Shown here in pieces: positions 37,038-45,245 of a DNA stretch of 64,000 nt. Numbering within the stretch: the first letter of the stretch is position 1; the number at the start of each line of letters is the position of its first letter. This stretch comes from Paenibacillus ferrarius (GTDB taxonomy: Bacteria; Bacillota; Bacilli; Paenibacillales; NBRC-103111): NCBI RefSeq assembly GCF_002027705.1, contig NZ_MBTG01000011.1, positions 1 through 64,000 on the forward strand, given 5' to 3'. Below the pieces are notes generated by a model. It was not told where the DNA came from. It worked only from the letters and a program-made list of their open reading frames with translations, and made no database searches. The position numbers were made by a program, and so were the translations under genes.

Positions 37038-37904
37038 GTGGCCAAGGTGTTCAAACGTACGTACTCATATGCTTTTCTTATTCCTGCAGCCATTATTTAC
37101 TTATTGATTTTCATCTTTCCAACCATTATGTCTTTTTTCTTCAGTTTGACAAGATGGAATTTAACGAGTTGGACGTTTATCGGTTTGGATAACTTTAAAA
37201 TGTTTTTCCAAGAAGCTTCACTCCTAATCGGATTTAAGAATACACTCATTTATGCTTTAGTCACTTGCGTTTTAAAAGTTGTTTTGGGCTTGTTGCTAGG
37301 CGTATTTCTAACTTCAAAAATAAGAGCCAAGGGTTATCTGCGGTCTGTCATATTTTTTCCAACCTTGCTTAGCACCATTGCAGTTGGCATTACCTTTAGC
37401 ATGATGATGCATCCAACACAAGGATTAATCAATACGGCATTAGCGGCAATTGGTATTGCTGGACCTGACTGGTTAGGTGATACACGCATAGCACTGCTGT
37501 CCGTTGCCCTCGTTGATGTATGGAAAGGCGTTGGCTTCGCAACCGTCATCTATATCGCTGGAATTCTCTCTATTCCTCAAGAGTATTACGAAGCCCTAGA
37601 GATGGATGGCGGAGGAGCATTCCGTAAGTTCTGGAATATTATTCTCCCGTTAAGCCGTCCGGCAACGAATTCCGTTATCATTTTATCGTTTATCGGTGGA
37701 TTGCGATCCTTCGACCTCGTTTGGGCAATGACCAAGGGGGGGCCTGGATTTACGACTGACCTTATCGCCTCCATCATCTATAAGCAGTACCAAGGTGGTT
37801 ATTATGGTCTGGCTACAGCAGGAAACGTGATTTTATTTATTGTGGTAACGGCGCTTGCCCTTCCGCTGTATTCTTACCTGAACAGAAAAGAGGCGGAACT
37901 ATGA
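37038..37904 (+). CDS. Sugar ABC transporter permease (MalF/MsmF type)
   Basis: A 288-residue permease with six predicted membrane segments. The N-terminus is MAKVFKRTYSYAFLIPAAIIYLL, and the EAA loop is 'YEALEMDGGGAFRKFWNIILPLSRP'. Its GTG start at 37038 lies 7 bases after AGGGGTG; GTG 37029 is inside that site. It is coupled to the second permease by a 4-base overlap. A weak hairpin with TTTT around 36975-37017 lies between it and the binding-protein gene. Confidence 0.92.
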   Translation: MAKVFKRTYSYAFLIPAAIIYLLIFIFPTIMSFFFSLTRWNLTSWTFIGLDNFKMFFQEASLLIGFKNTLIYALVTCVLKVVLGLLLGVFLTSKIRAKGYLRSVIFFPTLLSTIAVGITFSMMMHPTQGLINTALAAIGIAGPDWLGDTRIALLSVALVDVWKGVGFATVIYIAGILSIPQEYYEALEMDGGGAFRKFWNIILPLSRPATNSVIILSFIGGLRSFDLVWAMTKGGPGFTTDLIASIIYKQYQGGYYGLATAGNVILFIVVTALALPLYSYLNRKEAEL

Positions 37905-38731
37905 GCAGAAAAATAAAAGGCTTAGGCATTGAAGTCATTGCCATTCTTCTGACCATTGTTATCTTCTGGATTCCATTCTACTTTGTTATTGTCAATGCAC
38001 TCAAGGACAAGAAAGAATCTTCCTTGTTGAACTTAGCTTGGCCTTCAACGATTCATCTTTGGGACAATCTGAAGGAAGTAATTACTGCCCGGGATTACAT
38101 GTTGTTGCGGGCATTTTACAACAGTACTTTGCTGACGGTCATATCAATTACTGTGTTGATTCTTGTTTGTGCGATGGCAGGCTTTGTGATGCAGCGCAGA
38201 AATGATCGTGCGACGCCATGGCTAAACTTCCTTGTCCTGTCTGGATTAATTATACCGCCAGCTATCGTACCCACGATCTGGGTCTTAAATGGTATTGGTT
38301 TGTTCAAAACGCTGCCAGGTCTCGTTCTCGTAGAGGTGGCACTCGGATTTCCTTTCGGGGTCTTGCTGTACAAAGGGTTTATGGCAGGCATTCCGCGTGA
38401 AGTAGATGAAGCTGCTGTGGTGGATGGTTCCAGCGGATTGGGATTGTTCTATAGAATCATTCTGCCACTACTACAACCTGTAACAGCAACCATTATTGTC
38501 ACATCGTCCGTAGGGATCTTTAACGACTTTACTAACCCCTTGTATTTCTTCCCAGGAGCTAAGAATGCGACAGTGCAATTAACGCTTTATAATTTCCAAA
38601 GCCAGTTCGTGACGCAATGGAATTTGCTATTTATGAACATTTTATTGATCACCTTACCGCCTCTTGTATTATTCATTGTTTTTAACAAAAAAATTGTAGC
38701 AGGGATGACAGCGGGTTCGGTTAAAGGCTAA
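37901..38731 (+). CDS. Sugar ABC transporter permease (MalG/MsmG type)
   Basis: A 276-residue partner permease with six predicted membrane segments, the EAA loop 'VDEAAVVDGSSGLGLFYRIILPLLQP' and the family ending 'KIVAGMTAGSVKG'. Its ATG overlaps the preceding gene by 4 bases. With the upstream lipoprotein it forms a CUT1-type importer that lacks a linked ATPase. Confidence 0.92.
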   Translation: MSRKIKGLGIEVIAILLTIVIFWIPFYFVIVNALKDKKESSLLNLAWPSTIHLWDNLKEVITARDYMLLRAFYNSTLLTVISITVLILVCAMAGFVMQRRNDRATPWLNFLVLSGLIIPPAIVPTIWVLNGIGLFKTLPGLVLVEVALGFPFGVLLYKGFMAGIPREVDEAAVVDGSSGLGLFYRIILPLLQPVTATIIVTSSVGIFNDFTNPLYFFPGAKNATVQLTLYNFQSQFVTQWNLLFMNILLITLPPLVLFIVFNKKIVAGMTAGSVKG

Positions 38732-38760
38732 TCATGGGATCGTTAATGAGGAGGATAACT

Positions 38761-41658
38761 ATGGGGAATTTACAGGTTACAGCGTTGAAATGTGAATATA
38801 GAACGAATCCGCTTGGCATCGGAGCTCGGAATCCGCAGTTAAGCTGGCAAATTGAGTCCGATCGCCGCGGCACGCTGCAGCGAGGGTATCAGATCGTCGT
38901 AGCTAACGAAGTGGGTGATTTTACAAACCCAGTGTGGGATACAGGCTATATGGAATCCGATCAGTCTATTCAACTTGTTTACGTGGGACCTGAGCTGCTA
39001 TCCAGAGCTCGTTACCACTATAAAGTGAAAGTCTGGGATAACTTTGGCCGTGAATCCGCATGGAGTGAAGTCGCTTGGTGGGAGATGGGCTTGATGGATC
39101 AAGGGGAATGGCAAGCCGAGTGGATCACACCTCATGAAAGTGAAATGGATCCGCAGTCCGAGCCTGCATTTCTGCTTCGCAAGCAGTTTGAGGTTGGAGG
39201 GGATGTCCTGTCTGCACGTATTTATGCGACGGCTGCAGGCGTCTATGAGCTGTATGTAAATGGAACTCGTGTTTCCGATGAGCTGCTGGCGCCAGGCTGG
39301 ACGAGTTATCCAACTCGGTTGCAGGTTCAAACCTATGATGTAACGGATATGCTTCAACGTGATGGTAATGGGATAGGGATTCTGCTCGGGGATGGTTGGT
39401 ACAGGAGCGGGATGGGATTTGAAAATAAAAACTTTAAATACGGTGAACGCCGGGCTGCCCTCGCACAGCTGCATATTCAATATAAAGATGGTACAGAAGA
39501 AGTTGTGGCCACAGATACTACCTGGAAGGCTTCTACGGGAGCGATTCAATATGCAACGATTTACCATGGTGAAACATATGATGCACGGTTAGAGCATTCA
39601 GGCTGGAGCTCGGCCAATTTCCGAGATGACAAGTGGTGTGCCACTCAGGTTTGTACAGATGTAAGCTTTGATGTTTTGGTGCCTCAAGAAAATGCATCGA
39701 CTCGTGTAACTGAGATAATACGTCCGATTGCTTATTTCGTAACGCCTGCCGGCGATCATGTACTGGATATGGGACAAAATATGGTAGGCCGCATGCGCTT
39801 CACTGTATCTGCCCCTGCAGGTACGCGGATTGAGCTTAAACATGCTGAGGTCTTGGATAAGGATGGGAATATATATTTTGGTAACCTGCGTCCGGCGAAG
39901 CAGGTCGTGACCTATATCGTGAAAGGGAGTGGTCCCGAAACCTATGCACCTTATTTCAGCTTCATGGGCTTTCGCTATGTGAGGGTCGAGGGCTTTCCCG
40001 GCCAAGAGAATGGCCTGCCGCTGGATGCTTTCCTCGGTGAAGTCATGCATACCGATATGGAGCCGACAGGTAAGTTCGAATGTTCGGATACTAGAGTGAA
40101 TCAATTGCAAAGCAACATTCGCTGGGGCCAACGTGGCAATTTCCTAGACGTACCGACAGATTGTCCGCAGCGTGACGAACGGTTAGGGTGGACGGGTGAT
40201 GCTCAGGTTTTCATCTCCACGGCGTTATTTAATTACCAAGGCGGACCCTTCTTCACGAAGTGGCTGAATGATATGAAGGCTGAACAAAGACCGAATGGCG
40301 GCATTCCTTTTGTTGTTCCGGACGTTGTAGGCGGAGAGAACTCAGCTGCATGGGGAGATGCTGCGGTAATCTGTCCGTGGACAGTTTATCAATACTATGG
40401 GGATAAGCGTCTGCTTGCTGAACAATATGAAAGCATGAAAGGATGGATTTCCTACATCCGCTCCCAAGGCGATCAAGAATTCCTATGGAACACAGGCTTT
40501 CATTTCGGAGATTGGCTTGCGCTGGATGCGAAGGAAAACAGCTACATTGGTGCGACACCTGTCGCTTTGATTGCAACGGCGTATTATGCGTATTCGACGC
40601 GTATTGTTCGTGATGCTGCAAGAGTTCTTGGGCATGAAGAAGAAGCCCTTGCTTTCGATGAGCTTTATCAAGGCGTTATTCAAGCTTTCCGCGATGAATT
40701 TATGACGAAAAATGGGCGCGTCGCGGCCCCAACGCAAACTGCGCATATCCTTGCGCTTGTCTTCGATCTAGTCGATGACGAGGTACGTGCAAGAGTGGCG
40801 AAAGATCTCAATGAACTGATTCTGGATAATGATTATCATTTATCAACAGGCTTCGTGGGCACACCTTACTTGTGCTTCGCGCTTTCGAATAACGGCTATC
40901 ACGAAACAGCGGTTAAGCTGCTGCTGCAAGAAAGCTATCCAGGATGGCTGTATTCCGTTTCCAAGGGAGCGACAACCATCTGGGAGCATTGGGACAGCAT
41001 TAAATCGGACGGTTCCTTCTGGAGCGATGATATGAACTCTTTTAACCACTACGCTTATGGAGCCATCGGAGACTGGATGTACCGCAAAATAGCCGGCCTG
41101 GATATGGACGTTACAGTACCGGCCTTCAAGCGTATTCATATCGAGCCGATGTTTGGATTGAATCGTCTCTCTTATGCCAAAGCAGCGCATACCTCCCTAT
41201 ATGGACGAATCGAGTCCGGCTGGCAGGTGGATCAGGGACAAATTCAAGTGACGGTACGTATCCCAGCAAACACAACCGCAGATGTCATTCTTGCAGGAGC
41301 TGCAGTTGGCAGCGTGAAAGAAGGGGGAAATTCCCTCGACACCTTGATCCCTGGCATTCAAGCCATAAGTGAAGTTGCACAAGGTGTGCGCGTCCTTCTA
41401 GGATCTGGAGACTACACATTCACATATGGGAATAGTGATTTCTTCCGCGTTAAATTTAATGAGCATTCGAGAATCGATGATGTGCTGGATCATGAAGCGG
41501 CGATGGCGATTTTCAAAAAGCATATGTCAGCCTTATTCGAAGGCCCCTTTCTTAACTTCGTTCGCAAATCAACGATTAAGCAGCTGGGTGAGAATACGAT
41601 GACAGGCGTTACGAAGCAACAAATCGAAGGGTTGCTTGAAGAATTGATTCTCATATAA
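38761..41658 (+). CDS. GH78 alpha-L-rhamnosidase
   Basis: A 965-residue intracellular GH78 enzyme. The N-terminal beta-sandwich domains ('RNPQLSWQIESDRRGTLQRGYQIVV', 'YELYVNGTRVSDELLAPGWT') precede the (alpha/alpha)6 catalytic domain with 'FLDVPTDCPQRDERLGWTGDAQVF' (acid region) and 'WLYSVSKGATTIWEHWDSI' (second acidic residue). It hydrolyses terminal alpha-L-rhamnose from plant glycans. The final 75 residues after 'GDYTFTYGN' add a helical segment beyond the usual C-terminal sandwich. ATG 38761 lies 6 bases after AGGAGG. Same operon as the importer just upstream. Confidence 0.93.
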   Translation: MGNLQVTALKCEYRTNPLGIGARNPQLSWQIESDRRGTLQRGYQIVVANEVGDFTNPVWDTGYMESDQSIQLVYVGPELLSRARYHYKVKVWDNFGRESAWSEVAWWEMGLMDQGEWQAEWITPHESEMDPQSEPAFLLRKQFEVGGDVLSARIYATAAGVYELYVNGTRVSDELLAPGWTSYPTRLQVQTYDVTDMLQRDGNGIGILLGDGWYRSGMGFENKNFKYGERRAALAQLHIQYKDGTEEVVATDTTWKASTGAIQYATIYHGETYDARLEHSGWSSANFRDDKWCATQVCTDVSFDVLVPQENASTRVTEIIRPIAYFVTPAGDHVLDMGQNMVGRMRFTVSAPAGTRIELKHAEVLDKDGNIYFGNLRPAKQVVTYIVKGSGPETYAPYFSFMGFRYVRVEGFPGQENGLPLDAFLGEVMHTDMEPTGKFECSDTRVNQLQSNIRWGQRGNFLDVPTDCPQRDERLGWTGDAQVFISTALFNYQGGPFFTKWLNDMKAEQRPNGGIPFVVPDVVGGENSAAWGDAAVICPWTVYQYYGDKRLLAEQYESMKGWISYIRSQGDQEFLWNTGFHFGDWLALDAKENSYIGATPVALIATAYYAYSTRIVRDAARVLGHEEEALAFDELYQGVIQAFRDEFMTKNGRVAAPTQTAHILALVFDLVDDEVRARVAKDLNELILDNDYHLSTGFVGTPYLCFALSNNGYHETAVKLLLQESYPGWLYSVSKGATTIWEHWDSIKSDGSFWSDDMNSFNHYAYGAIGDWMYRKIAGLDMDVTVPAFKRIHIEPMFGLNRLSYAKAAHTSLYGRIESGWQVDQGQIQVTVRIPANTTADVILAGAAVGSVKEGGNSLDTLIPGIQAISEVAQGVRVLLGSGDYTFTYGNSDFFRVKFNEHSRIDDVLDHEAAMAIFKKHMSALFEGPFLNFVRKSTIKQLGENTMTGVTKQQIEGLLEELILI

Positions 41659-41695
41659 GGCATGTGGCCATTTGAAAAAGGAGTGTGTAGTTGTA

Positions 41696-43240
41696 ATGGG
41701 AATTCATCAATACTTCGTGGAATTAGCGGAGAAATTGACCCCTGATCTGTATGAGTCTATTGTTCTGCCAAGATCCGTCATTGAGGTCGTAGCGGATGAA
41801 GAAGCTTTCCAGGGATGGAGAACGCGACAAACGGGTAGTATCGCAGCATTACAAACGCAATCCTTCGGCAAGGATGACAGCTTTATTCTGGATTTTGGCG
41901 ATCATCAGGTTGGTTATATCTCCCTATCGATCAAGTCTGTGGGTAGTCCTCAAGATGCCCCGCTGGGGCTGAAGCTAATCTTTGGGGAGATGCCTTGTGA
42001 GGTGGCTGAACCTTTCGACAGTTATGAGGGCTGGTTGAGCAAATCCTGGCTGCAGGAAGAAACGATCTTCGTAGATGTGCTTCCTACGGTTTTACGGCTG
42101 CCTCGACGATATTGCTTCCGCTATTTGAAGGTAGTAATTATCGATACATCCCGTAAGTATACGGTCTCGTTCACCGATATTCATTGTACGGCAGTTACCT
42201 CCGCTGATGTGAGGGATCTAAAACCGCTTCCCGCTAATGTTCAGGAAGATTTACAAGTGATGGATGCCATTAGCATCAAGACGCTTCAGGACTGCATGCA
42301 AACGGTGTTTGAAGACGGACCGAAGCGGGATCGTAGGCTGTGGATCGGGGATTTAAGGCTCCAAGCGCTGGCGAACTATCAGACCTTTCATCATCATGAT
42401 TTGGTGAAGCGCTGCTTATATTTGTTTGGCGGCATGACGCTAGCTGATGGTGCAGTTGGAGCCTGTGTTTTTGAAAAACCCAATCCGGTCGTTGATGATA
42501 CGAGGCTTTATGATTATTCACTCTTCTTCGTTGCGACGTTATTCGATTATTATGAGGCTTCCGAGGATCACGAAGCACTGGTAGACCTATGGCCTATTGC
42601 CCTTGAACAAATCCACATCGGCTTAGCGCGGTTGGATGAATACGGTGTAGTTCGTGATGATGAAACCTGGTGGTGCTTCACGGATTGGCATCCGGAGCTG
42701 AATAAACAAGCATCTGCGCACGCGATACTGTTGTATTGTCTCAAAAGGGGTCTTGGACTGGCTGAAGTGCTAGAGAGAAAACTAGAGGCAACTTTCATTT
42801 CTGATCAAATTGATCGTGTGACAAGAGCGGCACACCACCATTTATGGGATGATGAGCTAAGCTTCTTCGTGAGTGGCGCGAATAAGCAGGTTTCATGGGC
42901 GTCTCAGGTGTGGATGGCTTTGGCAGGTGTGTTGAACGAAGAGAAAAATGGTCAATTGATGGATCGGCTATTCGACTCCTCGCCGGAAATCGGGATGACA
43001 ACGCCGTACATGTACCATCATTTAATTGAAGCTTTATTTGAAAGCGGCAGACCCGAGAAAGCCTTGGAGCAAATGAGAGCGTACTGGGGAGAAATGGTCA
43101 AAGACGGAGCGGATTGCTTCTGGGAAATCTACAACCCCAACGATAAGAAGCTATCTCCTTATGGCAGCAATTTAATTAATAGTTATTGTCATGCATGGAG
43201 CTGCACGCCTACATACTTTATTCGTAAGTATTTGCTGTAA
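41696..43240 (+). CDS. GH78-like six-hairpin glycosidase
   Basis: A 514-residue protein made of a short N-terminal sandwich and a six-hairpin barrel. 'DCMQTVFEDGPKRDRRLWIGDLRLQAL' aligns with the GH78 motif DCPQRDERLGWTGD, and 'DGADCFWEIYNPND' with its second acidic site. It is about half the length of its GH78 neighbour and lacks the extra N-terminal domains. Likely an unsaturated-uronyl or rhamnosyl hydrolase on imported fragments, but specificity is open. AAGGAG lies 12 bases before ATG 41696; the frame also has TTG 41672. It sits 37 bases after the rhamnosidase gene. Confidence 0.8.
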   Translation: MGIHQYFVELAEKLTPDLYESIVLPRSVIEVVADEEAFQGWRTRQTGSIAALQTQSFGKDDSFILDFGDHQVGYISLSIKSVGSPQDAPLGLKLIFGEMPCEVAEPFDSYEGWLSKSWLQEETIFVDVLPTVLRLPRRYCFRYLKVVIIDTSRKYTVSFTDIHCTAVTSADVRDLKPLPANVQEDLQVMDAISIKTLQDCMQTVFEDGPKRDRRLWIGDLRLQALANYQTFHHHDLVKRCLYLFGGMTLADGAVGACVFEKPNPVVDDTRLYDYSLFFVATLFDYYEASEDHEALVDLWPIALEQIHIGLARLDEYGVVRDDETWWCFTDWHPELNKQASAHAILLYCLKRGLGLAEVLERKLEATFISDQIDRVTRAAHHHLWDDELSFFVSGANKQVSWASQVWMALAGVLNEEKNGQLMDRLFDSSPEIGMTTPYMYHHLIEALFESGRPEKALEQMRAYWGEMVKDGADCFWEIYNPNDKKLSPYGSNLINSYCHAWSCTPTYFIRKYLL

Positions 43241-43258
43241 CGGGAGGCCATACACGAA

Positions 43259-44923
43259 ATGAAAGAGGATCAACTTAGACAAAAACCATTTTATTTATCA
43301 GAGTCTGATGTTTCTTGGGTGAAGGAAACGCGAGATGGACTCAGCTTGGAAGAAAAAGTCGGACAGTTGTTCGTTGTGGTTCAAAAACCATTTTCACCGG
43401 AGCCGGAGGATTTATTGAGCATTAAGCCAGGAGGGATACATCTCTTTGCTTTTAGTCCTGATGCCACGAAGGTAAATCAACAGGCGAAAATTGTGGAAAT
43501 GCAAAGTTGCAGCAAGCTGCCCTTATTGGTGAGTGGAGATTTAGAATCTGGCGGATTTGGCGGGGCAATTGACGGCACGAATCTCGGCATGAATATGCAA
43601 GTTGCAGCTACAGGCAGGCCAGAGCTAGCGCTAGCATTCGGTAAAGGCATTGAAGCAGAGGGCTCTGCTATTGGATTTAACTGGGTATTCGGCCCAGTGC
43701 TGGATATTAACTATAATTATCAAAATCCGATTGTAAATACACGTGCGTTTGGAGATACACCTGAGATCGTGGAATCGTACGCGATTCCCGTAATGGAGGG
43801 AGTACAGGACGGCAGGCGAATGGCAGCGTGCGTTAAGCATTGGCCAGGTGACGGGATGGATGACCGTGATCAGCATAAAGTGCTGACAGTGAACTCCATG
43901 CCGATGCAGCAATGGCGCGATACCTACGGCCGCGTTTATCGTTCAGCTTTCGATGCCGGGGTGAAAAGTGTAATGAGCGCGCATATCGCGCTTCCTGCTT
44001 ACTATAAAGAGCTTGGGATTGACGATATTAGAAAACAGCATACGCCGGGATCGCTTTCCTATGAGCTGAACGTGAAGCTTCTAAGAGAAGAACTGGGCTT
44101 CAATGGGTTAATTATTTCCGATGCGTCAGCCATGATAGGCATGACCAGTTGGGGGCCGCGCAACGAAATCGTTCCTGGGTGTATCGCGTCCGGTGTAGAT
44201 ATGTTTCTTTTTACTGAAGATCTCAGATACGACTATGAAGCGATGCTTCAAGGTGTTAAGGCAGGCATTATTACGAAGGAGCGCCTGAATGATGCTGTTA
44301 CGAGAGTGCTTGCTCTAAAAGCTTCTTTGGGGCTGCATTTGGAAAGACCAGCTCTGCAAGATTTAGCTAGTGTAGGATCAATTGAGCATGTGACATTAGC
44401 CCAAGAATTAGCACGAAATTCTGTGACGTTAGTGAAGGACACGCAAAACTTGTTACCTATTTCACCTGAGAAGCATAAAAGAGTTCTTCTCATTGCCTTA
44501 GGAAGTGAAGGCTCTTTATTCACAGAGAATGGTGCAGGAGGCAGCGGATTTGAGAAAATGCTGGTGGAGGAAGGGTTTGAAGTGGTTAGAAATTACCATC
44601 TCAAACAGGATGAGAATGACATTGATTTGGTCATTTATTTGACGCAGCGATCGCCGGGCTTTATGCAAAATCCCCTTCGTTTGTCTCCAGAAGAAGCAGG
44701 CGGGATTTTCACTTGGTATCCTACTTACGTGCCAACGATGTTCATTTCGTTAGGTAACCCTTATACCTTATATGAGATGCCAACAATGCCAACCATGATT
44801 AATGGCTATAATGCCTCGGCTATTGTTCAAAGGGAGATTCTAAACTGTTTGCTAGGTAATCAGCCCTTCTTAGGCACCTCGCCTGTGGATGCGTTTTGCG
44901 GGTCGGCGTGGGCTCAGCTTTAA
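43259..44923 (+). CDS. GH3 glycoside hydrolase, NagZ-like
   Basis: A 554-residue GH3 protein with a TIM barrel and a second alpha/beta sandwich domain. 'RMAACVKHWPGDGMDDRDQH' matches the NagZ loop KHFPGHGDTxxDSH, whose D-x-H dyad is the acid/base in NagZ-type enzymes (here D-Q-H). The nucleophile Asp is in 'GFNGLIISDASAM'. Standard beta-glucosidases of GH3 lack this dyad, so an N-acetylhexosaminidase, phosphorylase or related activity is likely. No signal peptide. It closes the rhamnosidase operon and is followed by a terminator at 45056. Confidence 0.88.
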   Translation: MKEDQLRQKPFYLSESDVSWVKETRDGLSLEEKVGQLFVVVQKPFSPEPEDLLSIKPGGIHLFAFSPDATKVNQQAKIVEMQSCSKLPLLVSGDLESGGFGGAIDGTNLGMNMQVAATGRPELALAFGKGIEAEGSAIGFNWVFGPVLDINYNYQNPIVNTRAFGDTPEIVESYAIPVMEGVQDGRRMAACVKHWPGDGMDDRDQHKVLTVNSMPMQQWRDTYGRVYRSAFDAGVKSVMSAHIALPAYYKELGIDDIRKQHTPGSLSYELNVKLLREELGFNGLIISDASAMIGMTSWGPRNEIVPGCIASGVDMFLFTEDLRYDYEAMLQGVKAGIITKERLNDAVTRVLALKASLGLHLERPALQDLASVGSIEHVTLAQELARNSVTLVKDTQNLLPISPEKHKRVLLIALGSEGSLFTENGAGGSGFEKMLVEEGFEVVRNYHLKQDENDIDLVIYLTQRSPGFMQNPLRLSPEEAGGIFTWYPTYVPTMFISLGNPYTLYEMPTMPTMINGYNASAIVQREILNCLLGNQPFLGTSPVDAFCGSAWAQL

Positions 44924-45055
44924 AATAAAACTGCCTTAGGGTAACGCCAAATGAAAGCACCATCATTCAACCAGGCATAGTACACATGTGGAGTCGGTAA
45001 TATTGATGGTTCGAGAATGAGATGTGGCAGTTTCGCTTAACTTATTTAATTCTTC

Positions 45056-45090
45056 AAAAGTCCAAGTTAAATACGCTACTTGGACTTTTT
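45056..45090. terminator. Strong, possibly bidirectional intrinsic terminator
   Basis: A perfect 12-base stem (45056-45067 with 45078-45089) closes a 10-base loop and is flanked by A and T runs, ending the GH3 operon. The rest of 44924-45245 contains no gene; it must hold the promoter of the next gene, and I see only a poor candidate (GATACTATAAC near 45180). Confidence 0.8.
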
Positions 45091-45245
45091 GTTGTTCGAA
45101 TTTCTTGTATTTAGTAAGCTATTTCGGATTTCTCGTAATACTTATACCCTGCTCAACAACATCTGCATAAGAGATAATGATACTATAACTCGCTATGCGG
45201 AGAATAACGTTGGATTAAATAAGAACAGGTGAAAGAGGGAGACTT

